From Chaetoderma sp. LZ-2023a (lineage: Eukaryota > Mollusca > Caudofoveata > Chaetodermatida > Chaetodermatidae), in assembly GCA_034401795.1 (NCBI GenBank), contig CM067369.1:188750742-188814741 (forward strand): a stretch of DNA of 64,000 nucleotides, read 5' to 3'. The notes beneath the pieces were generated by a model that saw only the letters and a program-made list of their open reading frames with translations, did not search any database and was not told the DNA's origin. Position 1 is the first letter of the stretch. Each line of letters starts with the position of its first letter. Position numbers and translations under genes: made by a program. This document shows, one piece after another, positions 33,245-44,924 of this stretch.

Positions 33245-34282
33245 TTAGCGACCTTTCCTGGACTTTAACTGCTTTTCTTTGGCTTCGAGTGACAGTGATC
33301 TTATCAGCGAGTCTGTGGCATTGACATTTTTGTTTTTTGCGGCATCTTCTGGGATGGGAGCACTAAGTGCTATAGTTTCACCTGTGATGACAGTTCCGTT
33401 TCTGGGTGGCACATCGCATCGCTGGGCTGTTTGGTTCAGCTGATCGTGATCCGACGGGCTTGGTATTTCCGCTACTTCATCTTCTCTGGTGTCCTGTTCT
33501 AACAAAAGTGAGCAAGAGGAGCATGTGTATGGATGTTTATCTTGTTTCAGTTTTGTAACTGTGCTTGGAGATAAGCCTTCGCAACGATAATGTATCCAGT
33601 TGTCACATGTCTCGCATAGTACGGCGCTGGATAGAACGTATTGTTGACAGTGTAAGCACAAGTCCAAGGTCTCGGCATTGTCATCAGAGGTGTTCAGATT
33701 TTCTGGACACGTATGAGATGAAGTTGGTCCCGTTAAGGCACTATTTCCAGGAGTCATTGGCGTGAGTGGACTAGATACTGGTTCCTTCCTCTTGCTAGGA
33801 TGGCCGGTAGTCTTAGTGATGATGATTTCAACAGAATTTGTGTCATGATCTGGCTGTTTTGGTCTAGCTGTCATATGATTGTTCAAGGTCAGGTTGGATG
33901 CCGATAGCTGAGATGTACTGATACTAGGATTACTGCCTGGCTGAATTGATGGCGGAGAATGGCGCAAGTCATTGTCCTTGGTACTGGATGACTGGTTTGT
34001 CATGTAATTGTGGCAGAATTCCCGGATTTGGTCATTTACCTCGTCTAGGTTTGAGGTGCTATTTATTGCTGTTATAATGTGAGGCAAGTCTATAGATATG
34101 AACTCGTGTAGGCTAACACCATTTATGACCACCTTACACTGAGTATGGTAGAGATTGACTCTAAAGAGTTGGCGGCCACCCCACACGGGTCTGACTGCAA
34201 TGGAGTCTTCTATAGTAAGGCCATTACGATCTCTTTTCCTGGATATCCCGTCTATATATACTTCTATGAGCATGTCCACCAT
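33245..34282 (-). pseudogene. LINE ORF1 with PHD finger
   Basis: 345 residues from ATG at 34282. An N-terminal region of unknown fold (VWGGRQLFRVNLYHTQC) comes first, a Ser/Pro-rich middle follows, and then a PHD-type zinc finger: CLHCQQYVLSSAVLCETCDN, WIHYRCEGLS, YTCSSC, which gives the C4HC3 order. PHD fingers are known in ORF1 of several LINE clades. The C-terminus is basic (SLEAKEKQLKSRKGR). Confidence 0.75.
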
Positions 34283-34529
34283 ACAAAATCACACAAAGAT
34301 GTCCGAAGAACCAGCATCGAGACCAATCTAAAAATAGAGGCGTGGCTTCTACTATAATACGCCTCTAATGTATTGACCGGCCATCTTATTACGTCATCAC
34401 GTAACACGGGAAGACACAAGTAACATACCCCAATAAAAGAATGTCTCATATTCTACTGTACTCGACCTGATTAAGATTGAAGAACACGAAGTCAGAAAGA
34501 GGCTTGAAAATCTTTCTGTGTCAAAATCT

Positions 34530-35487
34530 TATTTAACGTGTCACTCAAAGAAGGAGCAGTCCCACAGGACTGGAAAGATGGACAGGTCACACCGATCTTT
34601 AAAAAGGGCAACAAAGCTATAACCCTGGAGGAAACTATATACGAGAAAGGAAACTACATGCGAGAATTATCTTGGTGTAAGCAATACAGTGCAATACAGT
34701 GCAATAAAGTTTAACCAACATGCTGAAACAGCAGCGAGCAAAGCAAATAAATTAGTCGGTATGATCCGCAGGTCCTTTGACTTCCTAAATCCAAGCACAT
34801 TCAGTTTACTCTACAAAAGCTTGGTACGACCCCACTTGGAATATGGAACCATCGTCTGATTGTCTCTATACAAAAAAGATATAAACATCATAAAAAATGT
34901 TCAACGTAGAGCAACAAAGACCATTCCAGGGCTAAAAGATGTGCCATATGGAGACCGCCTGAAATTTCTGAAACTGCCAAGTTTAATTTATCGACGTCTA
35001 CGCGGTGACCTTATTGAGGCTTACAAATACACACACAGCATATACAAGGTTGATGCCAAGAGCCTCCTGCCATCGGACAAATGCAACTTAACCCATGGCA
35101 ATAGCTTCAAACTACACAAGCAGCGATTCAACACTGACACCAGAAAACGGTTCTTCAGCATTCGGGTAAACAACCACTGGAATAGTCTTCCTGATATTGT
35201 GTTAACTGCTCCAACTCTCAAAGCCCTTAAAAGTCGGCTAGACAAATACTTTGACAACGCGGCTTACACAACACAGTTCCCGAACCAACACGTCCGCACC
35301 CAAAACGTTCAGCAGGTACAACAAATCGACGAAGAAGATAGTGAAGACCTGCTACAAGCTGTCTAGCCTATCCAGCAGAAGAGGACTATGTAACCATGTA
35401 ACTATCACAACGACTAGACTGTTGTACAGCCTCCACTTTGGTGACCAGACATATCGGGACCCAGTCCATCTCCGTAATGGACTGTAA
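34530..35487 (+). pseudogene. CR1-like LINE remnant, RT fragment plus C-terminus
   Basis: An RT fragment, KEGAVPQDWKDGQVTPIFKK, lies at 34545-34605. After a large internal deletion, SLLYKSLVRPHLEYG follows (about 34803-34850), then a stop, then a 168-residue open frame (34860-35366) with VQRRATKTIPGLKDVPYGDR, SLIYRRLRGDLIEAYK and RFFSIRVNNHWNSLP. These are the hallmarks of CR1/Rex-like LINE ORF2 ends. Opposite orientation to the LINE at 28.5-34.4 kb. Confidence 0.88.
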
Positions 35488-35520
35488 AAGGAACACTATG
35501 GATCATGTTGATTTTGGTAT

Positions 35521-35880
35521 TAGTAGGGTTCACTATGTATTTTCCTTCAGAATTTTTGGGGATTTGTAACACTATATATTTTTGGAAAGCATTTTATATG
35601 CCAATTTCAAAAACCAATGTTTGCATTTGCATAAATGTCTTCATGGTGGCCATCTTGAATTTTCAAAATGGCCGCCATCTAAATGCTTCGAAATCCAATA
35701 TATCTGCAACCATGTACCCTACATTCACAATTTTGATGTCTATATCTAGGTTTTCTGGGTCAACGAATGCATTGGTAACATTTATAATAAACTTCAAGTG
35801 CCAGAAATAATGTTTTGGTTGATAATTCCCAAAATAATAAGCAATTCTCACACAACATCTGCAAATGTCGCACCTTTTTT
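35521..35880 (+). repeat. Left terminal inverted repeat of DNA transposon 1
   Basis: About 360 bp, reverse complement of 41131-41499 at roughly 75-80% identity by eye. Best kept segments: AATGTTTGCATTTGC, the GGTGGCCATCTTG...GGCCGCCATC block, CCAATATATCTGCAACCAT and GAATGCATTGGTAACATTTA. Confidence 0.88.
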
Positions 35881-36263
35881 CTAAATCAATATTTGTTACA
35901 ATATTTAACGGTAACAGTAGCCCATAGTAATCCTATAGAGGGGATAGAATGACGATATAGCCCAATGGCCTGTTATCTACATAATCACATTGTCATCATG
36001 TTTATTAATAAACATATTACGACAGAGTATGTATATGGTGAGTGGCGTGTCACAATTTTACAATAATGGATGGCCCAGGGTAATTTTCAAATTCACCAGT
36101 AAAAGTAAACTGAAAGCAAATTTTTGCTGAAGTTGTTCAAATGATCGTCTGCTCATAGATTTGCAATAAGCATAATCAGACAGCAATAATCTTCAGGATT
36201 ATCGTTTGTAATCTTGCAATAAGCATTGATCAAATATATTTTGTCATCAAATTTGAGTAAATC
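35881..36263. other. 5' leader of DNA transposon 1
   Basis: AT-rich sequence between the inverted repeat and the first codon; no promoter motif could be singled out. Confidence 0.4.
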
Positions 36264-37046
36264 ATGAGCGATGTACAGCTTGATGCAACACAGGAGTTAA
36301 CAAACTGGAAGCTATGCATTTTATGCCAGACAGATGCTACTGTTAAAGGACCAATGGTGCAGCATCCAAGAATAGACTCATTTACCAATTTGTTGCAAGC
36401 AGTCGAAGAGAGAGCAACATTGAAAGATGGTTCATACATTGAAATACAGAAAAGACAGACTTTGCACATATGGTGACCTATCTTCACATAAAGCGGGTTG
36501 GCATCGCAGTTGTTACTCTACTGCCACTAACAAAGAAATACGATGTGCACGAAATCGCATAGAGGATGCACTATCTAGTGGGTCTTACATTACTAAGAAA
36601 ATGGGATAAAGAGGAAAAGTGCTATTGATGAGGCATCGACATCAACTTCAGTATTTACACGTTCCTCGACAATTCCACTGTGTAAGGAACTGTGTTTCTT
36701 CTGCCAGACAGACGATCATAATCAGCAGTTGTTCAAATTACGAACTCATAATGCTGGTAAAGCCCTAAGAGATGCATTGGAAATAGCACAAGATACAGCA
36801 TTACTTACTAGATTAAATACCTCGCTTTCCCCGTGTGATGCACATGCAATTGATGTCCGGTATCACAAGTCATGCTGGAGGAAGCATGTTTTCCACATTT
36901 TACGAGATTCAGATACTACAAGAAATGCTGAGAATGATCTCTCCCGGCAAATGGCATGTCTGATTGAAATTATCCATGTTGTTGATACACACACCCGAAA
37001 TGGGGCTTATCTGTCTATGGCTGACATATAAATAACATATATAAAC

Positions 37047-37442
37047 ATGTTTGACCGTAAATCCTTGGACAATCATTCACCTACATTTAGTAGGCAGTGG
37101 CTGAAAGAGAAAACCCTTTCCGAGCTAAATCATGTAAGATCTGTCCTTCAAAAGGACAGGCGCAAGTGTGCCATTCTGTACTCGCTAGAAGCATGTGAGA
37201 AAGAAACGGTTCATTCTGCGATGTGTGAAGATGATGGTATGGAAGGCATGAAGGCGATCTATAGGGCAGCACAGATTGTTCGAAAAAGCATCACAACATT
37301 CACTAAGAATGATGGTGAACCTGGTTCAGTCCTTGTTTCCAGCAACATGGATGACATCCCATGTGAACTATACACACTGCTACGATGGATAATGGTTGGA
37401 CCTGTAGATAGTTTGGATAGCAAAACCAAAGTGTCTCGTTGA
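37047..37442 (+). pseudogene. DNA transposon 1, helical region after zinc motifs
   Basis: 131 residues, charged and helical (WLKEKTLSELNHVRSVLQKD), with no motif I recognise. It runs into a stop at 37440 while the next frame (37439-38614) continues the protein. Confidence 0.6.
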
Positions 37443-38614
37443 TAGAGCAGTGCTTACATCTTGTGAAACGTGAAACCCTCATGTTTGGACTTAAATCGGA
37501 TAGGCAAGTGATGCATAAACCTAAAACTGCCTCTTCTGAAAAATTCAGATCCCAACAAAGAGAAAATTCTCAGGTTCTAGGATTGGCATTATCTGTGCAT
37601 CACGACACCAGGAATAAGAAGATTGTGAATCTTCTTCATGCACAGAACTGTTGCATATCCTACCACCGTACCATGCTTCTAGAAACAGCAATAGCTAACT
37701 CGGTTGTCGAAAACATGAGACAATTCAAAAATCTGTATGTACCACCATTTCTAAAGAAAGGGACATTTGTTTTCTTTACTGTGGACAACACCGATTTTGC
37801 TGAGGATAACATTGATGGTAAAGGTACTACACATGGAACAATTGTTGCGGTCTATCAAAAAGCTTCTGCACACGGGGAATCCATTGCACCACCGTTAAAC
37901 ATTGGTGATGCAAAGAGCTTATCCATTACACCACAACACACATCTATGTTGCCATGCGTCAAACCAAAGGCTCAACCTGGAATGCAAAGTAATTTTGTGT
38001 TGAGTAAAACCGGTGTTGCAGACTCTTATCAGCTGACCCATATGGGTTGGGTCATAGCATCTGTTGTTGCGAGGATGGATGAAAGGAAAGAGATGTGTTT
38101 GGTTCCTGGGTGGGCTGGGTATAATTCACTCCTGTCATCAAGTAGATCTCTAACCAATGTTGGTGCATTGCCTCTTCTCCCAGAGATGGCTCATGAATGG
38201 TCAACGCTAATGACTGTAATTAAACAAGCACAAACATTGAAGGAGATGGCCATTGGTAAAGACCATCTAACAGTCATTACTTTTGACATGACCCTGTATG
38301 AGAAAGCAGTGCAGCTTGTAGATGTCAACGTCAATTTAAAGAGTGGTGTTATCCCAAGACTTGGTGAACTCCATGTCGTCATGGCTGCATTGAGAGCTCT
38401 CGGTACTTCTATTGAGAATTCCGGAATAGACGATGCATGGATCGAGGCTGATGTCTTTAGCTCTACCACAACGACACAAATCCTGAAATTCAAGCACTAC
38501 TCACGTTCTCTTCATGCTCATATCTACTCTTACATCGCATTGTATGAACTGGTCTTTGACGAATTCTTCAGAGTATCCAAATCTAAGGGATGCGTGCATA
38601 TCAGCTACAGATGA
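37439..38614 (+). pseudogene. DNA transposon 1, core part with VDNxD motif
   Basis: 391 residues. FFTVDNTDFAEDNIDGKGTT (about 116-135) matches VADNVDHNICTIDGHNTFHG in element 2 and probably holds the first catalytic acidic residue of the transposase core. The match between these two distant proteins is visible by eye: VDN-D, then DG--T-HG. The C-terminal roughly 10 residues are out of frame. Confidence 0.7.
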
Positions 38615-40067
38615 CATAGAAGAGGCATGCAGTAAATCAAACCAAGCCAGCCGGGCAGAATCAGTGATGCCGGCTCATTGCAATCTTCTCCAAGTGCTGT
38701 CTAATACTGATATGCTGAATCTCTTTCAGACATGGGTGACAAAGAGGTCCCAACATGCGATGTTCAAGTCATTAATGAACTATCTGTACCATGTGGAAAC
38801 AATCCTTTTCTTTGTCGCAGCATCCCGGAATACTGATCTGACCCTTCATCTTGAAGCTGGAGAAGCATTGAGCAAGTTATTCTTTGCTTTTGATAGAATC
38901 AAATACAAACGTCTTTGGCCAAGATACATAGCAGATATGTATGCAGCACTCAAGCAGAATCATCAAGACACATGGCAAGAATTTGAAACTGAAAACATTG
39001 CAGTGACTAAGAATGACATTCCATTCACTTCAATTGGTGCGGATCATGCATGTGAGCATCTGAACAAAATGATGAAAGTGCACTCAGGACTAATTGGAAT
39101 ATCTAACAATGCAAATGCGAGACAGCGATTTTTCCTCGCTGCTCCAGAACTGTCACAGTTATCCCAGGAATTCAAGTGTCAATTTGATTTGCAAGAAGAC
39201 AAGGTCAGAGATCACCATGGCATTGGAGCAAGTGCGGTTAAACACGAACACACCACAATCGACAAGATAAAGGCTGTCATACTGACTCATGGTAATCCTT
39301 TCGCTGCTGAAGGTGACATGATCTACAACATTATCTCACTTGCTTATGTACCACAAGAGTCGGTACCACAAATCCTGGATGTAGACGAAAGAGGGCAGAC
39401 ATTATATGAAGAGTATGTGAAAGAGCGCATTAATGGAGAGGTAAGCCTTTGGGCACCAGTGAAGCGTGACAAAAACAAGATGTATACATCTGGAAACAAA
39501 AAGACAACAGTACGTATTCGTGACAAAGCTGTTGATCTCAAGGAAACTAAAGATCTATATGCTAGGCTGATGATTCTCGCAAAGTCGAGTCGAGACATTG
39601 ATTTGAAGTATTCGATCAGCAACTTTGAATTCACACTGACACCGAGGGCGTTGTTTGCTCCGTGTGGCTCTGTCCTACAGTACACCGACAAGTCAAAGTT
39701 AATCAAGCTCTTGACTGACCCACCACAAACCGAGAGCACAGAGGATTCACTCTTATTAGGTGCAACAGAAGCAACTGCCATCGCAACTAAGGAATCTAGT
39801 AGGAGAATCGCAGTTGTGGATGGAATGGTTCTTGTCCAGCTGGCAAAGAAACCAGCAACTATTGTGACAGTCAACGACCGTAGTAAATGTTTTAATGACA
39901 GGTTAATGAGTCTGACAGCAGGATATGATGAGATCATTCTTGTATTTGATACATATCAAGCAGATTCCCTGAAAAACACGACCAGAGAGAAACGACGACA
40001 TGGGAAGGATCCAATTAGATATCAAGTCAAAGATGATACCAGTATCAAGCATATCCCTATGACATGA
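38514..40067 (+). pseudogene. DNA transposon 1, core end and first half of XPG-like nuclease
   Basis: 517 residues, genuine from about residue 24 onward. SIGADHACEHLNKMMKVHSG (173-192) corresponds to GLSTDLVIEQVLMRSVKSSG in element 2 and may carry the final catalytic Glu. IAVVDGM (432-438) and IILVFDTYQ (474-482) match the N-region of XPG/FEN1 nucleases, with metal-binding Asp in each. It ends at a TGA, after which the same frame goes on. Confidence 0.75.
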
Positions 40068-40070
40068 TTT

Positions 40071-40640
40071 TTGTCTCATGACCAAACAAAGAATGACCGT
40101 GCGCAGTATCTGGCAGAGAAAACTATTGAGTACAATAAAGACTCATCTACCTTGGCCATAGCATCAGCATCAGGCCAGACGATAAGTAATAGAAGCCTAC
40201 ATTTTGAGAACAACAATCATGAGGAAGCTGATACATTAATGATCTATCATGCCATATGTGCAACACAGCAAAATCTTGATACAGCAGAGTTGGTGATTTT
40301 CTCTCCAGACACTGATGTCTTAGTGCTGGCAATAGCATATTATGACAATCTACCTAAGAATACATCTATCTCAATGGTTTCTGGTACCATTAAGCTACGG
40401 CCTATATGGAAAACTCTAGGCATGGAGAAAGTAAGAGCATTACCCGCATTTCATGCCTTTACTGGAGCAGACAATATTGGCAGGTTCTCTAGGATAGGTA
40501 AATCAACATGGTTAAAGCTTTTCCCAAAGGCAGACAGCGATGTAATCGACGCTCTGATAAATTTATCGAGAAGCACTGAGGTCACAGATGAGCTACTTTC
40601 AACTCTGGCAAAATTTGTTACGTTGGCATTTATTCTGTAA
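40071..40640 (+). pseudogene. DNA transposon 1, XPG I-region
   Basis: 189 residues in frame with the previous part. HEEADTLMIYHA (50-61) and FSPDTDVLVLA (77-87) are the acidic motifs of the XPG internal region (normally E-A-D and D-x-D). FTGADNIGRFSRIGK (130-144) resembles the helix-hairpin motif that follows. Together with the D in VVDG this gives a plausible complete metal-binding set. A frameshift ends it near 40625. Confidence 0.8.
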
Positions 40641-40956
40641 GCAGCTTGCTGATAGTGAAAGTCTACCGCCTACTATTGGTGCTTTGAAACAGCATGTACT
40701 TAGAGTACAAGTCCAGGCAAATGTGTGGGGTCAGGCAGACATTTCACATCATGTGTTTCTGGATCCACTACAGAATGGACACTACAAGGAGACAGGTGGC
40801 CAACTAAAGGCAAAAACAACAGATGTTATACCAGCTCCAAAGTCTCTCATTGAGATGGCTAGGTGTCAATGCAAATCGAATTGTTCCTCTCATCGATGCT
40901 CGTGCAAATCCAAAGACTTACCATGCACTGAGCTTTGTCAATGCAGCGCAGTGTGA
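40588..40956 (+). pseudogene. DNA transposon 1, CXC domain
   Basis: The open frame continues with CKQLADSESLPPTIGALKQH and ends CQCKSNCSSHRCSCKSK, then CTELCQC: a tesmin/TSO1-like cysteine-rich (CXC) DNA-binding motif. The matching position in element 2 reads CSCKTGCESKRCTCRKHG. A short acidic tail lies in another frame up to 41026. Confidence 0.82.
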
Positions 40957-41130
40957 AAATGATGATGACTCAATCGTTGATGTCTCTATATCAGATGATG
41001 AAGATGACGCCAATGTTGCTAGGTAGACAGCAACTGATGCAGCACATTTATTGTTGCTTGAATACTTAGATTAAATTGGTGAGATAACTCTGTTATATGG
41101 CAAATAAAATTCATCATTGCAACATTATCA

Positions 41131-41499
41131 CAAAAAGTTACAAATTTGCAGATGCTGTCTGTAAATTACATATTAAGTCAGGACTTATCTACCAAAACAT
41201 GATTTCTGTTATTTGAAGTTTATTATAAATGTTACCAATGCATTCACTGACCCAAAAAAACATAGATATAGACATCAAAATTATTAATCTAGGTCATATG
41301 GTTGCAGATATATTGGATTTCAAAGATTTTCGATGGCGGCCATTTTGAAATTCAAGATGGCCACCATGAAGACTTTTGTGCAAATGCAAACATTGGTTTT
41401 TGAAATTTACACATTAAAAGCTTTCCGAAAATATATAGTTTTAGAAATCCCCCAAAATTCTGAACGAAAAAATTTTTTTTTACACTGTGACCCTCACTA
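41131..41499 (-). repeat. Right terminal inverted repeat of DNA transposon 1
   Basis: Reverse complement of 35521-35880. It ends CCCTCACTA, followed by the TAT target duplication. Confidence 0.88.
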
Positions 41500-41502
41500 T
41501 AT

Positions 41503-41890
41503 CCTCTTAACCCCTGTATCACTAGCTTGATAGACATTAAAATGGACTTGGTCCATCCAGTGGTTTGTGTGATATCAGCATCTACGTAACGTCAGCAAAT
41601 TCCTGACATCATTTTGTGTGCGACAGATTTGAATTTTATGACAAATTCAGAGGGACTATTTTTCTGTTAACTACTTGTCATACAGACTACTATAGGATTT
41701 ATATCATCTAGTTTTACGTGAATTAATATTGTCTGGGATGAACAGAGTACCGCTCATGTTCTTTTAAGTTTCAATTCTTTCAGCCACCATATTCTGGTGG
41801 AAATCACTATGCCAATGGTTACTCAATACATACGAGATACTTTTCTCGATCTCGTATTGAAGGAGATCTCGCGAGATACGAATGCATCAA
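41503..41890. other. Non-coding spacer
   Basis: AT-rich, nothing recognised apart from a short inverted stretch (GATCTCGTATTG...GAGATCTCGCGAGATACG) near 41850. Confidence 0.4.
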
Positions 41891-41891
41891 G

Positions 41892-41996
41892 ATGAGACTC
41901 GTTACAGGAACATATCTAGTCCAAGCTAACCTAGCCAGATTCAACCAAGGTCAGATTGTCAAAGGGACGAGTGCAGTATTCGCATTCCAAAACTAG
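41892..41996 (+). pseudogene. LINE ORF2 C-terminal scrap
   Basis: MRLVTGTYLVQANLARFNQG followed by QIVKGTSAVF, clearly the same family as ARLITGAYLVQATLSKFNQN at 27459-28103. Only 35 codons remain. Confidence 0.7.
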
Positions 41997-43703
41997 TGTT
42001 TAAGATCAGTGATATACGGTGTTTTGTTTAATAGTTTTAAATAGATCAAATGAAATGACTGCAGGTACTTGCAACAAGAAAGTAACCAGGGATGCTATCC
42101 TGGCTGGTGCTACAGCTGCCAGTATAGATCCGCCAAGAGTAACATCATAACCAGCCATAAATAAGCAACTGGAGGAAAAGCCGAAGCGTATCGATGGATT
42201 GCTCAGGAGAGGGCCAGATGACAGCCTACATAAACAAACCTGAATCAGACATTAACCAGATGAGAAATAGCCTAAAACTGATGTGGGGCCAAGGACAGAG
42301 CTTCGGGGATAACCGCAACGAAGAAGGGGGCCAGCGCAGAAATGACATAGTTGGCCCACGAAATGAGGAGTCTCATCCTTAGTACTGCTAGTAATGAACG
42401 AGATGCACAGAATTGAAAAAGACGATATGAAGGCCACATTCCAGCAAGAACGTGAGAGATGGATTATGGGTGAAAGAATGAGTAGACAGGGAGAAGAGGA
42501 AAGATTAGCTGAAGGGAGAAGGCTTGAGTGGGAAAGAGAGTCAGCTGTTGTTGGAGCAAGTTAGACGGATTGGGGTTGACCTGCATCAGCTTATTGAGAA
42601 CAAGCGGATAGAGGAAGGAGAGGACAGAAGAGGGCCAAGGCCTATTGAAGAGAGTGAAAGCAGAAGAACACATGCAGCGTCTCGAAGCCAAACAGGTAAA
42701 CCAGAGAGAAAACATAAGTGCACGTGGTCAAAAACATATCGAGAAACCCTGGATGGAGGAGGGAGAGGTCAGGAGAAAGGAGAAAGACAGAATTGATAAT
42801 AGAGAGGGGAGATCGGATAAGATGGAGGAGAGAGAGAAGCCAGGGGAAAGGAGAAAGAAAGAACTGGCAAGAGAGATGGGAGATCGGCTGAGATAAACAG
42901 GGTGGGCCAAGGTCCGCACTCAAGTCATCAGTCAAGAGATGTGGCAAAAAGACGGGCTAATCCAAATTAGACCAGTAATAGAAATAGATCATGGTACGAA
43001 TACCAGGCAAGACATGAGTACGAGGCACGGCACAGGAAACATGACACAAGATATGAGGATCCTGATTACATACATCATAGTCTAGTATGCGAGAGCGTAC
43101 ACGTACCCAGCGGTGAAGGGATGGACCAGAGAAGACTGGTAGGGGTGAGAAAAGAGGAGTAGAGACGGCGCAGCCTAGAACGAGTGAGCGCACATAATGG
43201 TGTGAGGAAAGAAGAATGGAGAGTGGGTGGTCAACAATGTGAGAGTATATAGTGGGGTAGGAAGGAATATAATATATGAATACGAGCATGGTAGGCTAGA
43301 TCCAATGAGATGGTACCCTGAAGAGGGACGGAAGGATGAGCCGTGCACAGCGGATAAGCCGGAAGGGTCCACAGAAGGGAGCGAAGATGGTGCGCATTCT
43401 GTCTACTATCATGACACAGCAAAACCCTCAAACCAATACTATGCCGACGTTGATGATCCAGGGGAGAAGAGGCACTCAGGAGACTTGCTACAAACATTAA
43501 GAGGGGAAAGGAGAATGGACAATATACCGCCAGTAAGTGAATCGGCCAGTTCAGAAGACCTGCTGCTAACTGAAGAGGAGAGAGGGGCAGATGCAGTCGT
43601 TGCTGTAAGCATGGATGAATATGCACCCTGTGGAATAGAAAAAGAAGAATTGGAGGCCGAGGTGAAAGGTTGTACAGGGACAGTTACAGTGGCTGGTGGG
43701 GCA

Positions 43704-43720
43704 CAGAGAGAGAGCGAGAG

Positions 43721-43752
<32 letters not shown>
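43704..43752. repeat. (GA)n microsatellite inside LINE ORF
   Basis: About 49 bases of AG repeats with two GC interruptions, coding for alternating Arg-Glu. Confidence 0.85.
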
Positions 43753-43755
<3 letters not shown>

Positions 43756-43757
43756 TA

Positions 43758-43847
43758 TGGAATGAGAAAGACATGCATATTCATAAATGGAATGAGAAAG
43801 ACATGCATATTCATAAATGGAATGAGAAAGACATGCATATTCATAAC
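43758..43847. repeat. Three tandem 30-bp units
   Basis: TGGAATGAGAAAGACATGCA plus TATTCATAAA repeated three times at 43758, 43788 and 43818, keeping frame (10 residues each). Confidence 0.92.
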
Positions 43848-44205
43848 CTGGCTCGATCACTGGAGATGTCATTAACAGCCGATATTCAGCAGCCAATTGA
43901 TGTGGATGGGAAGTGCATGGAAGTGCTTAATAGTAGTGACCAACATTATTTAGGCAAGTGCCAAAAAAATCAAAACAAGGTAAAGTGTAAAGGGTACACC
44001 AGTAACAAGGAGGCACTGATGTGGCTGATAAGACGTAATCACGTGGTGAGCATTCAAGAACATTAGCTTCACCAGTTTGAGACTGAAGCTGTGAAAGCAG
44101 AGTTGCATGAAGCAGGGATAATGTCGTCTTTCAAAACCTATGACGAAGACAACCAAATATCATTGCCATGTAAACCACGGGGGCAAGCTGGCCAGGTGAG
44201 CTAAC

Positions 44206-44536
44206 AATGGGACAATTGTCTTTAGTATTATTATTTCACAATGAGGCAATCATCCTTGACACTAATGACTAAGAATGCAAGTGTACACTTACACAATTAA
44301 CGAAAAGGAACAAGTACCATTGGCCGATGGGTCAAGCACAACTGACACCATGTCAGACTAATAGAAGCAAGGTCATTGGCCTTATTAACCAATGAGGCAA
44401 ATATCATCGGCACAATTTACCAATGCCGTAGGAGTAGCTGATACCATTCACTAACAGGGCACAAATTTTGAGCACAGACATTATTGAGTTTATTGACGAT
44501 ACCATTTATGGGACAGCTGCCTGCAGACTGAGTGGT
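44206..44536. other. Non-coding, short ACCAATG-type repeats
   Basis: Several spaced copies of AATGAGGCAA/ACCAATGxGGCAA (44242, 44391, 44418). No gene. Confidence 0.35.
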
Positions 44537-44920
44537 AATGGACCTTTCCAGTTAATCCATTCATCATGATGTTATAATCTACTATCTGACATGTAGGATG
44601 ATGTCATAATCAATTACAGCATGAATGACTCAATTTAGTCATCTCAAACGCTTAATAGTCAGACACATTGGACGAATTGTATGTCTACTATTTAATAAAC
44701 ATTTTGTCGAATATTTTGAAACTAATTTGACTGGGCGCTGTTGCTGCAGCAACAGCACCGAGTCAAATTAGTTTCAAAATAATCAACAGCTTACCTGTAT
44801 AGTTTTCTGGAAATTTATAAGTCAGGGAGTTCAAGGATCGAGCGATCCCAACATAAGTGAGGTGTGGGTGGAGCTTAGCTAGAGATGGGCAGGACATAGC
44901 TGAGAGTGGAATGGTCCATT
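44537..44920. mobile_element. ~390-bp MITE (ATGGACCTTTCC family), copy 1
   Basis: Starts AATGGACCTTTCCAG and ends GGAATGGTCCATT. Internally it has GACACATTGGACGAATTGTA, the family 2 hairpin (44707-44789) and GAGGTGTGGGTGGAGCTTAG. The same order recurs at 48147-48515 and, inverted, at 60312-60732. It has inverted ends and no coding capacity. Confidence 0.8.
44707..44789. repeat. Hairpin family 2 (GACTGGGCGCTGTTGCTGC tip)
   Basis: GAATATTTTGAAACTAATTT-GACT faces AGTCAAATTAGTTTCAAAAT. The inner stem GCTGTTGCTGCAGCAACAGC is a perfect palindrome. Confidence 0.85.
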
Positions 44921-44924
44921 AAAC

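Larger units (their letters stand above)
28541..34450 (-). mobile_element. LINE (ORF1 with PHD finger, ORF2 with EN-RT-zinc knuckle), decayed
   Basis: A nearly full-length non-LTR retrotransposon read from 34450 down to 28541. ORF1 has a PHD finger, a coiled coil and a Pro-rich tail. ORF2 has an apurinic-type endonuclease, a reverse transcriptase with ADD and a C-terminal CxxC zinc motif. The element is broken by at least three in-frame stops and several frameshifts. The PHD finger in ORF1 suggests a CR1/L2/Rex-like clade, but I cannot place it firmly. Confidence 0.85.
36264..41026 (+). pseudogene. DNA transposon 1 gene: zinc motifs, core, XPG-like nuclease, CXC
   Basis: One decayed protein of about 1550 residues. 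It has two N-terminal zinc-like repeats (LCILCQTD...HRSCYS, 36310-36515; ELCFFCQTD...YHKSCW, 36685-36880), a conserved core with VDNTDFAEDNIDGKGTTHG (37780-37840) and GADHACEHLNK (39036-39070), an XPG/FEN1-like nuclease (39815-40545) and a CXC domain (40860-40940). At least six breaks: frameshifts near 36475, 36605-36725, 37437, 38590, 40625 and 40950, and a stop at 40065. The copy is therefore dead. Only the C-terminal acidic tail (DDDSIVDVSISDDEDD) follows CXC. Confidence 0.85.
35521..41499 (+). mobile_element. DNA transposon 1: TIRs, TAT duplication, XPG/CXC gene
   Basis: A 5979-bp element. The left end TAGTAGGGTTCACT is inverted at the right end (AGTGTGACCCTCACTA-like). Inverted similarity continues for about 360 bp inward (for example CATGGTGGCCATCTTGAA at 35641 against TTCAAGATGGCCACCATG at 41351). 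Both sides are flanked by TAT (35518-35520, 41500-41502). It carries a single plus-strand gene, broken many times. Architecture and ends match element 2 at 53985-59336. XPG nuclease plus a 3-bp duplication points to the Academ superfamily. The assignment is inference; the ends are seen directly. Confidence 0.85.
42060..44205 (+). pseudogene. LINE ORF1 and start of endonuclease
   Basis: From 42186 to 43226 there are short open frames with Arg/Glu-rich coiled-coil composition. 43227-44066 is open for 279 residues, acidic, with a (RE)n run and three copies of WNEKDMHIHK. It ends in SNKEALMWLIRRNHVVSIQEH, then a TAG where LINE endonucleases have Trp, then in frame LHQFETEAVKAELHEAG and KPRGQAG, i.e. 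the first 60 residues of an endonuclease (compare ILCLQEHWLFNYQ at 32 kb). It is therefore the 5' part of a LINE and not a host gene. Confidence 0.65.

Noticed and set aside
35495..35525. CACTA-type (EnSpm) ends for DNA transposon 1
   Set aside because: CACTA appears at the right end only in the outward sense; the element begins TAGT reading inward, has 3-bp duplications and carries a different protein.
43227..44066. 279-residue frame as a host gene
   Set aside because: Its end reads into a LINE endonuclease start after a TAG; microsatellite and 30-bp tandem repeats explain much of its length.
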